This document shows positions 10,779-19,714 of a stretch of 64,000 bases of DNA, in pieces (the stretch's first letter is position 1; every line of letters starts with the position of its first letter). The stretch lies in NCBI RefSeq assembly GCF_029227915.1, contig NC_079888.1:1626501-1690500 (forward strand), in the 5' to 3' direction. Both the position numbers and the translations under genes were made by a program. Source of the DNA: Hydractinia symbiolongicarpus (Eukaryota > Cnidaria > Hydrozoa > Anthoathecata > Hydractiniidae). The notes beneath the pieces are model-generated. The model did no database searches. It was not told the DNA's origin and saw only the letters and a list, made by a program, of their open reading frames with translations.

Positions 10779-12911
10779 TTATAAAATAGAAGTGAGGCTC
10801 TTAATGGGCAGAGGGCAAGGAGAGGAGTCAGCATATAGGGAGATGTTTGTGATGGAACGGTGTAAGTTCAGCCATTTTCGTATGAACACTGAAATCTTTT
10901 GCTCTAGGCGCCCAGCAACAGACATCGAAACCTCGTATATTAACAGTGGCCACTGAATTCGCGGGATTAAAAGATGTTGCAAGATCCAAAGTTTTTGAGC
11001 TCCAGTGTATAAGGACTTATTAATGACACCAAGCCCTTCTATCAGCTTTTCCTCCAATTCGTTGATGGACTTCCTGTCTGAGATAGAACAATCAATAATC
11101 CGGCCTAAAAATCGCACTGGCGAGGCATGAATAGATGGGATATACTGTGAGAAATCAATGTCGTTTTCGGGGCTACTTACACTAAAAGGGGTGCTATTGA
11201 TAGATCTTCCCTTAATGATCACAAAACTACAGGATTTTTCAGCGCGAAATGTCATATTGGCCCAACTTAGAGCTGTGGTGCACCTGTTAAGGAGTACTTG
11301 TGTTCCAGCAACAGAAGAAGACATGATGTTTATGTCGTCCATGAAAGCCCTTATTAAAGGTAAGGATACTCTGTTAGAGGTGATGTAGCATGACACAGAT
11401 GTTGCCAGCGTATACTCCAAAATAACATTTATGCCTGATAAAAACAAGACGATAGACAGGGTGCAGCCAGCGAAGATGCCCCTGAAGTGCTGGTGCCAAT
11501 TGCTTGGAGCAGATTTGGAGAATGATTTGCTGTACAGCCCAGAATAGTAATCCTTTACAATGGCAATCCAACTAGGAGATATACCATACCTTTCCAAAGC
11601 AAAAAAGATTAATCTGTGCGGTATTGAGGGATACGCACTTGCGATATCCAACCAAATGGTGGCAAGATCAGTTCTTGCAGAGCGTGCATCTTTTAAAGCT
11701 GTCCAGATTGACGACATGTGTTCCCAACAGCCAGGAACATTCGCCATGCACCCCTTTTGAACGGACGTGTTAATAAATTTGTTGTTATGGATGACATGTG
11801 TTTCTAGTCGCCTTGAAAAAATACTAAAGAATAATTTTCCTTCGACATTTAGGAGGGCTATAGGTCGAAAATCTTTTAGGTTAGATGGTACAGGAGTTTT
11901 GGATTTGGGAATGTAAATTTCTTTGGCATGACGCCATTGAAGAGGCACAACACAATTTTTTAAACAACACTTAAATACATTAAACAAGAAGGATGAAATT
12001 TTCGTACATTTTTTGTACACTTTGTAAGATATGCCATTTAGCCCAGGAGCTGAGGCGTTCCTACGCGTATATAAAACACCTGCAAAATCAGAAAATTTGA
12101 AAGCTGTGGCTGAGAAAGCTTTCTTGATCTGAGGAGGTGGTGGAAGACCTGGAAGAAGGGGAAGAGAAGAGTCGTGAAAATTATCAGATAAGCTAGATAA
12201 TTTATGGTTGTCCAGAACAGACTGTTCAACACAAAGACGAACATCTGATTTAGGGTTAAGCAGGTCCTTTCCTGCGTTGTAGGGATTATTCCTGAAAACC
12301 TTTTGGGCGTTCTTAAAGCTCCACTTTCTTCTTCTTCGTTTCTCACCTCGACGCATCACCCTTATTTTTATTCGAACTTGTTGCAACAGTTCTTGCAAGG
12401 CAGTTAGTTCCTCCTTGATGGTTGATGAGGCAATCTGCGCTAACAGAACATTTTTCTCCTTAACCAGATTAATGGAACGTATTGTACGCCTGTTAATACT
12501 GGCAATGTTTTTTGTTTGATTTGAGGAGCGGCAACCAAATATTTTTGAAGCCTCTTCGTAAATTAAAGTTTCGAGTGTTTTAACTTTCTCAGAAATGGAT
12601 AGATTGGTACAAGCCTTTAGCTTGCTATGCACAGCACTGTCTAAGTCACTCCAACGCTTATCATTCATCTTACCCCATAGAATGGGGGCTTTCTCATCGA
12701 GGTTCTGAAGTTTGTTTTTTTCCGTGTGACACAATTTACTTTTGTGGGATGTAACCGAAGTAGAGATTGTGGTCTTAAGCTTTTCAGCACCACTGAGAGA
12801 ACAAACATCCTCCAAAACAACTTTACAGCTTTTCATCAAGTGCTTTTGGAGTACTGTATCATTTTGTTTATTGCAATGATTCTTTTCGAAGTTGGGTATA
12901 AAAGAAGTCAT
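10779..12911 (-). CDS. Reverse transcriptase region of the RT-RLE-USP polyprotein
   Basis: 710 residues from ATG at 12911. Residues 1-250 are a basic, coiled N-terminal region without recognised C2H2 fingers. The RT core starts near residue 283 (ASAPGLNGI). It has DFRPIALLNVEGK (347-359), motif A ATIWLDIASAYPSIPH (Asp422), FAGCTLSI (480-487) and motif C AFMDDINIM (Asp525-526), so MDD replaces YADD. FLGRIID and the thumb follow. Similar sequences are common in marine animal genomes, and the RLE downstream places it with RLE-type non-LTR elements; the exact clade is uncertain. Parts of the same RT occur at 26999-27703. Confidence 0.9.
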   Translation of the reverse strand: MTSFIPNFEKNHCNKQNDTVLQKHLMKSCKVVLEDVCSLSGAEKLKTTISTSVTSHKSKLCHTEKNKLQNLDEKAPILWGKMNDKRWSDLDSAVHSKLKACTNLSISEKVKTLETLIYEEASKIFGCRSSNQTKNIASINRRTIRSINLVKEKNVLLAQIASSTIKEELTALQELLQQVRIKIRVMRRGEKRRRRKWSFKNAQKVFRNNPYNAGKDLLNPKSDVRLCVEQSVLDNHKLSSLSDNFHDSSLPLLPGLPPPPQIKKAFSATAFKFSDFAGVLYTRRNASAPGLNGISYKVYKKCTKISSFLFNVFKCCLKNCVVPLQWRHAKEIYIPKSKTPVPSNLKDFRPIALLNVEGKLFFSIFSRRLETHVIHNNKFINTSVQKGCMANVPGCWEHMSSIWTALKDARSARTDLATIWLDIASAYPSIPHRLIFFALERYGISPSWIAIVKDYYSGLYSKSFSKSAPSNWHQHFRGIFAGCTLSIVLFLSGINVILEYTLATSVSCYITSNRVSLPLIRAFMDDINIMSSSVAGTQVLLNRCTTALSWANMTFRAEKSCSFVIIKGRSINSTPFSVSSPENDIDFSQYIPSIHASPVRFLGRIIDCSISDRKSINELEEKLIEGLGVINKSLYTGAQKLWILQHLLIPRIQWPLLIYEVSMSVAGRLEQKISVFIRKWLNLHRSITNISLYADSSPCPLPIKSLTSIL

Positions 12912-13241
12912 AACTATAGGGGTTGATTATGCAAAGGATAAGATTGTCAGCCCTGCGTTGCCTGGCGCACAGGGTAAGGCTATAGTTTTCACAGCGGCAC
13001 CAAGACTGTGAGGATTCGCTAGCGACTAATTAACCCATTAGCCATTCATCCGTTGACGCGTACCGTGGATTAGGGTCCGGTTATAATAAAATCAAAATCA
13101 GTATACACAATCGAGTCCTTTAAAACGGTCATGTCGATCCAGTTGCAAACAGTTTACCGGTCTTTCCCAGTGTCACTAGTCTTTCCCAGTGTCACTAGTC
13201 TTTCCCAGTGTCAGGTTGAAACCATTGCGGTCAACAATAAG
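12912..13241 (-). other. 5' leader of the retroelement
   Basis: Non-coding on the element strand between the 5' direct repeat and the ATG. It contains a tandem array of the 19 bp unit TCTTTCCCAGTGTCACTAG (13161-13213, 2.8 copies). A promoter is likely here by position only. Confidence 0.5.
13161..13213. repeat. 19 bp tandem repeat, 2.8 copies
   Basis: Unit TCTTTCCCAGTGTCACTAG, perfect between copies, in the 5' leader of the retroelement. Repeated leader modules sometimes carry promoter activity in retroelements; that is inference. Confidence 0.85.
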
Positions 13242-13516
13242 ATGAAAAAGGTTTACAATACAGCAAGCTGCACTGAAGTATCTTGTCTACAGGGACGGTG
13301 GATGTTAATAAAATTGGGATTAGGCTCCCAGAAGAAGGTGCTGAATACACTTTCTTGCTTATTACAAGCATGAGTACTGTCCAACTTGGACCTATAACTA
13401 TTCACTGAGAAAATCTTAAAGAGAAAAAACAATCCTTCAATCACAAACAATACGACACAAGACAGAGCTAACAACATAAACGGACTGGTTACAGAACAAA
13501 CACAAATGGAAAAAAT
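13242..13516 (-). repeat. 275 bp terminal direct repeat, 5' copy
   Basis: Near-identical to 7898-8172. On the element strand it stands at the 5' end, so a piece of the 3' end precedes the full element. It could be a Penelope-like pLTR, a template-jump dimer or a short 5'-truncated copy that landed first. Confidence 0.9.
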
Positions 13517-14711
13517 ACTTCTGGAATTAGAGATTGGGTTCCTAACAAAGATCAATGGGCAAGACCGGAAGGGACTCAAGCTCCTCTAGACCATAACCCA
13601 TTGGCGCAAGAACTTGCAGATGTCGCTAACCATGAAGGTGGTATTGGAGAGCAACATACTTATCTTGTTAATAGAATAGGTCTCCATAATTGTAATTCCA
13701 GTTGTTTGCGTTATCGTCGTAAGAATAATAAGGAAAAGGATACTGCTCCAAAAAAGTACTGTCGCTTTCATTTTGGCGATCTTGATCCACAAACCAAAAA
13801 AACAAGTGGTAAAGTGATTCATCCTTTTAATGCTGCCATAACAGAAGGGGAACATCCTAGATATGAGGGACCACGCGATCATCCTCGCTTGATGATGCAT
13901 GTAAAAACACGCCTATTTAGTTGGCTAGCAAATTGTGATAGTCAACCCATTATCGATCAGGACCTTCTCGCTCTACAAAAATGCATTGCCAGTTATGCTT
14001 GCAAAGGGGCTGCTTCAACCGAAGATTTAGTACATGATTATCGGCATCTCATTGAAAACACTGCTGACAGAAGCACTGTTAAAAATTTGGCTCAACGACT
14101 GCTTCAAAAAATTGCTGGTCTAGTAGACGTACCAGGTACTGCGGCAGATTTCATTATTAGTTGTGGCCGTTTGACTAGATCTACCAGGAATTTTTCGATA
14201 CATTGGTATCAGTGGCTTCCGAGCTTTGGATACGTTTGGTGAAGATGGAACTGTTACAAAGAGTAGCACATTGGATAAATACTTGAGCGATAAGCGTAGA
14301 GAAACAGAGCCAGAAATATCATTATGGAACTGGAGCAAGAAATGTAATTGTACGTGCAAAGTAGATCACATCCCAGTTTTTACTGGAATATCAACAAAAC
14401 CTGTTTGGCCTGTTACTGAGGACTATGCAAAAGCTATGCTCATTATATTTTCTGTGGGAACGTGGCATAATACTGAAGAATTGAAAGGACAACATGAGTC
14501 ATTTGCTGCAGTTTTGGCTTCCCTTGTTCAAACTGAAGAATGTCCATCAATATTAATTGATTCATTGAAAGAGGCTGAACAATCTTTCGATAAAAAGAGC
14601 AAGAGAACACGAAGTCACACTAGTGTAATCAATATTCAAACTTCATATTCAAACTTCAATATTCAGCTTTATGCTGATTATTCATGGCGTTGTAGGCCAA
14701 TTGCAACCTAA
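13514..14711 (+). pseudogene. Helitron-like protein, continuation after the insertion
   Basis: It opens in phase with the upstream Rep piece (NTSGIRDW). It continues with HTYLVNRI and a Cys pair, CRFHFGDLDPQTK, PRDHPRLM and WLANCDSQPII, all conserved in the middle of Helitron proteins. A frameshift near 14215 leads to the second frame (YGED-type acidic motif, CNCTCKVDH). Alignment with the copy at 25.1-26.1 kb shows about 90 percent identity by eye. It dissolves at about 14650 into a tandem repeat. No helicase follows. Confidence 0.8.
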
Positions 14712-14860
14712 ACGAGGTGCATTAACATTACAGCTTTGTGCTGATTATTAGTGGCATTGTAAGCCAATTGCAACCTAAAGAAGGTGCATTAACATTACAG
14801 CTTTGTGCTGATTATTAATGGCGTTGTAAGCCAATTGCAGCCTGAACAAGGTGCACATTA
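14664..14860. repeat. 67 bp tandem repeat, about 3 copies
   Basis: Units start at 14664, 14731 and 14798 with CAGCTTT(A/G)TGCTGATTATT. It begins where similarity to the Helitron protein ends, so it may be the element's 3' terminal region or a local expansion. Confidence 0.8.
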
Positions 14861-15785
14861 AACCTAAATAAAGGTGCATTACAGCATTGAGTTGATTGCG
14901 CAATTTCTTTTTATAAGCAACTGGGATTTTGGTCTCATCCGTACCCTACCAATCATCACAGCCCAATCACCCTACCAGTACAACTTACAACAATCAACCT
15001 ACCAGCCATCATACCTCAGTTACAGTAGGTTGTGCAACATGAAGAACCAGTACATCACCAAAATGGGGGTGTACATCACCAAAATGGGGAACTCTTTTTT
15101 ACTTAAAATGTTAATTGCAACATAAATCTGCCCTTTATTTTAGGTATGACCTGCTTAGTCCCATTGGCTACCTTCTCGTGCTGCAGGTTGTCAAGAAGAG
15201 GTTGTAGACTTTTCAGGCCTATCAATAAGGTGCAAGGAATTGCTCTTGCTCACGCAAACGCTAACTTAACTCTAAGAAATAAGAAACTAGGTGAGCTATT
15301 AATTGCTCTCCCAATTCCGAAAAAAGTTTTTCTGGCTGAGCAATATCAATTCATCTCACATGGAAATCAATGTTCTCTATCTTATTGTTTACAGTAAAAA
15401 AGAACTAAAATATAGAAAGAAAGATGAAATTAAATAGATAAAAAGGACTTTTTTTAAACTTATTCTATTTATTTAGATTGCTTGCCCGGTTTAAATTATT
15501 GTAACCTTGGGGGAGCGATTTGTTGCTCTGGTGTTATTTTCTAATTGATAGGGCTGGTGAAATTTTTAATTAAGGATTTTATAATTTAATAGATCGTGTT
15601 GTTTTTGTCTACATGTTGTGTCTACACGCTCTTCAACCAACAGCCAGGGCAATAAAACTCTCTTTGCATGAAATGTTTGCAAACATTCTTGTTTATTTCG
15701 GTGCTTTTAACTCCCATTAATTGGTGTTGTATTACCTAATCGTCTAATATTAGTTCTAAATTTATATTTAGTGAAATATTTAAAA
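14861..15785. other. No confident gene; 19 bp duplication and short open frames
   Basis: Includes a direct duplication TGTACATCACCAAAATGGGG near 15050-15090 and two open frames of 83 codons without recognised motifs. 15400-15785 is the AT-rich upstream region of the small three-exon gene. Confidence 0.4.
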
Positions 15786-16615
15786 ATGGAAAGTGAGCTG
15801 GTAAATGTAAGTATTTTCATAGTTCGGTTTTTACCTTTTTAATACTAAAATTGCATTTCTTTAAAAAAGCCTTACATGAATGCAAAATTTTGCATTCATG
15901 TAAGGCTTTTTTTTATTAAAATTTAATACTGAGGATGGTGTTCATGTTTCTGTATTATATCTTTAAAATAATTGCTAAAGTTTTGCCACATAAAGGCGGT
16001 CTTACATAGACTGGCTGTTGTTATTGGCTTGGTATCCTGACTGCCATAGATTGTATTATGTATATGAACTCATTGTCATCTCATTATACGAATGAGATAA
16101 AGGCTACCTCTACTTTTAGCAGCCAAATAAGATAATATAATACTTAGTTGGATTAGCATACAAGAATTAGCATATGAAAGTATTCAATTAATTTGAGAGA
16201 TATCTTTATGTAGGAGTTAAAGCAGAGAATTGATACCCTGGAGGGGAAAATTGAGGCTTTAGAGGAGAAAGTTAAAGTAAGTTATGCACTAGAAATAATT
16301 GCTTTGAAGTGTAGAATGTGATAAAACAGTAACAGTAACTTAGTGAACGATTAGAAGTTTAGAATGTAGCATTTCCACAATTGTCTTATTTTTTAGGAGT
16401 TATCAGCAGAGAAATTGGATTTGTCGTGGGACGCCTTCCGGGACTTTTGTTCCCAAAATAAGACTTTGGGAGCTTTTATAATCTCCCAAAATTACAAATC
16501 CTGGAAGGCGTCTGGTGGCTCACGCACCTTTACACAGGAGGATGATATGCGGGAGCAGGCGAAGTTGAAGAGGAAGAACGGTGGAAGAGGGAGAGGAGGA
16601 GGATATAGGTGGTAA
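15786..16615 (+). CDS. Small three-exon gene: coiled coil plus RG-rich tail
   Basis: Exon 1 is 15786-15806 (MESELVN, then GTAAGT). Exon 2 is about 16214-16276, between TATGTAG and GTAAGT (ELKQRIDTLEGKIEALEEKV, a heptad coiled coil). Exon 3 is about 16398-16615, after TTTTTTAG, ending TGGTAA. All junctions are phase 0, giving about 100 residues. Exon 3 has a WDAFRDFC..SWKASGG segment and ends RGRGGGYRW. Consistent splice sites and phase argue for a real gene. Family not recognised; the layout matches the gene at 1-380, whose last exon also has an aromatic W..GG segment before an RG tail. Confidence 0.65.
15863..15912. repeat. Perfect 50 bp palindrome without spacer
   Basis: 25 bp arms (15863-15887 and 15888-15912) are exact reverse complements, core GCCTTACATGAATGCAAAA. 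It lies in intron 1 of the small RG gene. Long spacer-free palindromes are unstable, so this is recent, maintained, or the tips of an excised inverted element. Confidence 0.95.
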
Positions 16616-16772
16616 AAAAAAAATATGCAAAACTTGCTGTTCTTAATTCATTCCTCTCAACCCATCCCCAGACTTTTCTTCTTTTAAAAATTTTCTTTTG
16701 CACAACAGTATGCGCTTTTAATATTTTGACGTAGTATATAGTTATAGACATATATAGTTATATAGACAATCA

Positions 16773-17092
16773 GCAAGCATAACTTTAGGTTATAAAATTC
16801 TTTATTAAGCTATTATAAAACAATTTGCGTTTTGTCATATTATTTGTGTCTTGCAAGCATAACTTTAGGTTATAAAATTCTTTATTAAGCTATTATAAAA
16901 CAATTTGCGTTTTGTCATATTATTTGTGTCTTGCAAGCATAACTTTAGGTTATAAAATTCTTTATTAAGCTATTATAAAAGAATTTGCGTTTTGTCATAT
17001 TATTTGTGTCTTGCAAGCATAACTTTAGGTTATAAAATTCTTTATTAAGCTATTATAAAACAATTTGCGTTTTGTCATATTATTTGTGTCTC
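16773..17092. repeat. 80 bp tandem repeat, 4 copies
   Basis: Copies begin at 16773, 16853, 16933 and 17013 with GCAAGCATAACTTTAGG. They are almost identical; the third has GAATTT instead of CAATTT. Direct repeats without spacers, about 160 bp after the stop codon of the small gene. Near identity means recent expansion. Confidence 0.95.
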
Positions 17093-17135
17093 GCGTTTTT
17101 GTTCCAAGATTCTGCATATAATGTGCGTAATTACC

Positions 17136-17741
17136 TTATTCCATGAAATTACCCAGTTATGATTTTAAACGCTTTTTTATAAGAATATAATTATAAGAAT
17201 ATCGAGGCTGAGAAATGGGTTAAAATTAGAAATATCCTAAGAATATACCCAGGCTCAACTTCTTGTTTTAGATATGAAAATTTGTGTGATGCGCAGATTT
17301 TGATTAGAGGTTTATTTCTTATACTGTATGTTTATTATATTTTCGGATCACCTGTCGTTTTCACTTTGTTTAATGACTTTCCACCATTTTTTAACCATCT
17401 TTAAGCATATTAAGGGTAATACATACTTTCTGGTGAAGAATATTTTTAAGAATATTTGAGGCTGAGATTTGTCAAAAAGCTAAGGATACTGAGGCTGAAA
17501 CGAAAAAACAATATTCTTATAAAAAAGCGTGTAAACCGGTTTTTCAAAATTCGTGTTAATTTAAAGACTTTTAATTTCATGACTCATTGATTAAAATACT
17601 GTAAATTGCTGACTTTCTTTACAATAAATAAAATCACCAGTTACCGTAATTTTCGCTCCGTGTGATGTAGCATATTCTCAAATTCGCGTTAATTAAATGT
17701 AATTTGCGTTAATTTCTTGACTCGTTAATTTCATGGAATAA
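17136..17741. mobile_element. MITE-like element with nested inverted repeats
   Basis: A 16 bp outer inverted repeat TTATTCCATGAAATTA (17136-17151, complement 17726-17741) surrounds an inner 20 bp perfect pair, ACGCTTTTTTATAAGAATAT (17169-17188 with 17511-17530). Inside, a short GGCTGA motif recurs near 17206, 17460 and 17492. It has no coding capacity. No clear target duplication; superfamily unknown. Confidence 0.7.
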
Positions 17742-17973
17742 TAAAGAATAAAGTGGTAGTTTGTTCTGATAATATTCGTTCCTTTGCATGCTGGAAAATT
17801 TTTTCAATAAACTTACTTAGTTTCACCTCAAACTTCGGGATTAAGCCTGAAACACACGATCCTTTAATACGAAAGGTCAAAAACTTATGGAAAATGATTA
17901 ATATTACTTACTTTATTAGACACAAGTGTAAATATTTAAGTATATTTAATTAACAAAATTACATAATTATTAC
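17742..17973. other. AT-rich, nothing supported
   Basis: Short open frame only, no motif. Separates the MITE from the tRNA-like sequence. Confidence 0.4.
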
Positions 17974-18040
17974 GCCTTGTTAGTCTAATGGCTATGACAC
18001 TCGTAAACGAGAGATCCAGGTTCGAATCCTGGACAGGGCA
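17974..18040 (+). tRNA. tRNA-like sequence, second copy, shortened anticodon arm
   Basis: Acceptor GCCTTGT pairs with ACAGGGC (one G-T). Box A is TAGTCTAATGG and box B GGTTCGAATCC. The T-stem CCAGG/CCTGG is perfect. The anticodon region is only CTCGTAAACGAG, a 4 bp stem with a 4 nt loop, about six bases short, so it cannot be a normal tRNA. It shares the GAAAAACATTA..TTGCAC tail with the copy at 3046. Confidence 0.55.
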
Positions 18041-18128
18041 TGAAAAACATTATCTTGCACCTACAACAACCCCGTTGTATTATACTGATAAAATTCTGTA
18101 TATTGACCTTATAATACCTTAATTAAAT

Positions 18129-18540
18129 ATACGTAATCTTCGAGTTGTAGAAGGGGAAGGAGTGTATATTTAAATGCCTGACCCTGCCTTGCCGTTCCTT
18201 TGCCATTGCCCACCCTTTCTATGTCTTTTCTGTTGCCTGCTTACTATGCCCTTGTCTGTGCCTCCCATGCCTTGCTGATTCCTCTTCCTGTTTTCTTGCC
18301 TGCCTTTGTCGCTCCCTTTCCTTGTCGTTTTTAATAAATTCCTTCCTTTCCTATGCCTTTTCTGGTGCCTGCCTGCTATGCCCTTGCCTGTGCCTCCCAT
18401 GCCTTGCCTACCCCTGCCTTGCTGATTCCTCTTCCTGTTTCCTTGCCTGCCTTTGCCGTGCAACGCTTAATATATTGCCGTGCCCTTTCCTTAATGCCTT
18501 TGCCTTGGCAACCTCTCCGCAACACTTTCTATGCTGGTTT
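18129..18540. repeat. Dispersed repeat with TTGCCTG minisatellite core (copy 1)
   Basis: A GC-richer core of irregular CTTGCCTGCC/TTTGCC units lies between unique flanks: GTAATCTTCGAGTTGTAG on the left and CCTCTCCGCAACACTTTCTA on the right. The same flanks and core occur inverted at 24651-25083. Sharp ends on both copies suggest mobilisation as a unit. The Lys/Arg/Gly-rich frames across it come from the repeat and are not called. Confidence 0.8.
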
Positions 18541-18740
18541 TAATCAATCAGCTCTTTCCATTATTATAATATTTTTATTTAAAAGTAGCCCGCGTTTGCG
18601 TCTCGCCAATTCTGAACATATTTCAGAAAAAACATCTTGTTTTTGTAAGTACGTTAATATTATATTTATATATTTTAAGCATATTAAATAATTAGTTTTG
18701 TAACTATATTTATGTGCACAACCAGAAAACCATATCGAAT

Positions 18741-18753
18741 CATGATGGCGGCC
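18741..18753 (+). promoter_or_regulatory. YY1-like site at the LINE 5' end
   Basis: CATGATGGCGGCC matches the YY1 core (ATGGCGGC). The identical 13-mer sits at 27708-27720 at the start of a different LINE. YY1 positions transcription in mammalian L1; the role here is inference. Confidence 0.45.
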
Positions 18754-18845
18754 GAGTTGCGTGGTCATGCTCCCGAGATGTGCAACACGATGCCAGTTTT
18801 ATTTTTATAACTTATATTGATATAATTGCCTTAATATCAGAAGTA

Positions 18846-19712
18846 ATGGAAGAACTTAAAGCTGATATAGCCATTTTACTTGAGAGAACGAAAAACTTCA
18901 CTGAGCTTTCTTCCGATGTGAAAAACATTGCAACGAAACTGGAAAAACTAGAATCAACTTTCCAGCAAGATATTGTAAAATTGAAATCAGATGTTACTGA
19001 GATTGAAAAAAGCCAGACCTATTTATCGAATGCGTATGAAAAGAGCAAGAAAGTTACAAACAACATAGTAACCATAAATACAAGAATAGAAAAGGAGAAT
19101 AACATTCTGAAAAATCAACTGAAAGCACTGCAACATGAAATGGAACAGGAGAAAGCCACGAGGAATGAAGAAATGCAATATCACAGAACGAGTCTTAACG
19201 TGAAAATAGTTGGAGTTCCTTTCCAAATTGGGGAGGAAGATCAATCTGAATCAACGAACTCTGCTACACTAAAAGTGATATCTAAAATTGCTGATACTGC
19301 AGCAATTGATCAATTTCATCCTGATCAAGTAGATGTATGTCATCGAACCAGCTTATCAAAATTCAGTCCGATAATCATTAGATTCAAGCACAAGGCTAAC
19401 CGTATGGCTTTTTTTCAACAGAAACGAAAAATGAAAGAAGTAAAAGATATGATCACCTATGGTTTTTATGGTGAAAATGAATATGTTGAAGATGAAGAAA
19501 AAAAGTTTGAAGGCAAAAAGCCTTTTATCCACTTCCAAGAATCCTTGACCAAGTATAATGCTGACTTATTAAAGCTGACGAGAGAGAAGACAGAAGGACT
19601 TGAGTTTGAGTTTCCTGCTTACATATACAATGGTCAAGTTCGAGCAAAAAAGGCCAAAAATGGTAAATATATTGTCATAAGGTGTAAAAGTGATGAAGAT
19701 AAACTCGTCTGA
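18846..19712 (+). CDS. LINE ORF1 protein (coiled coil, RRM-like)
   Basis: An open frame reaches back to 18714, but the first Met in good protein context is at 18846 (MEELKADIAILLERTKNF). About 288 residues: a long heptad coiled coil (about 10-115), then an RRM-like segment (SLNVKIVGVP..VCHRTS..IIIRFK) and a basic C-terminal domain (YNADLLKLTREK). This is the architecture of trimeric RNA-binding ORF1 proteins of L1 and related LINEs. It is intact. The TGA stop overlaps the ORF2 start region (TGATAATGG), suggesting reinitiation. Confidence 0.8.
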   Translation: MEELKADIAILLERTKNFTELSSDVKNIATKLEKLESTFQQDIVKLKSDVTEIEKSQTYLSNAYEKSKKVTNNIVTINTRIEKENNILKNQLKALQHEMEQEKATRNEEMQYHRTSLNVKIVGVPFQIGEEDQSESTNSATLKVISKIADTAAIDQFHPDQVDVCHRTSLSKFSPIIIRFKHKANRMAFFQQKRKMKEVKDMITYGFYGENEYVEDEEKKFEGKKPFIHFQESLTKYNADLLKLTREKTEGLEFEFPAYIYNGQVRAKKAKNGKYIVIRCKSDEDKLV

Positions 19713-19714
19713 TA

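Larger units (their letters stand above)
7898..13516 (-). mobile_element. RT-RLE-USP retroelement inserted in the Helitron
   Basis: Both flanks belong to one Helitron gene: gga aat aat before the insert, aat act tct gga after it, in the same phase. The flank GGAAATAAT (7891-7899) is matched by GGAAAAAAT (13508-13516), a possible 9 bp target duplication with one mismatch, although the right one also coincides with the end of the internal repeat. Reading 5' to 3' on the minus strand: a 275 bp direct repeat, a 5' leader with a 19 bp tandem repeat, one long frame (12911-8648), a non-coding 3' region with structured blocks, and the second direct repeat. Damage is light: two nonsense codons and one frameshift. 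Confidence 0.8.

Noticed and set aside
11158-11388. Plus-strand frames antisense to the RT (also 11560-11760, 12726-12926)
   Set aside because: Shadows of the strongly coding minus strand; no motifs of their own.
16773-17092. Regular repeats as a possible CRISPR array
   Set aside because: The 80 bp units are contiguous with no unique spacers, and the window is a eukaryotic genome.
18170-18463. Lys/Arg/Gly-rich protein across the TTGCCTG repeat, and its relative at 24564-24854
   Set aside because: The frames come from a simple-sequence core and differ in unit number; no start context or splice support.
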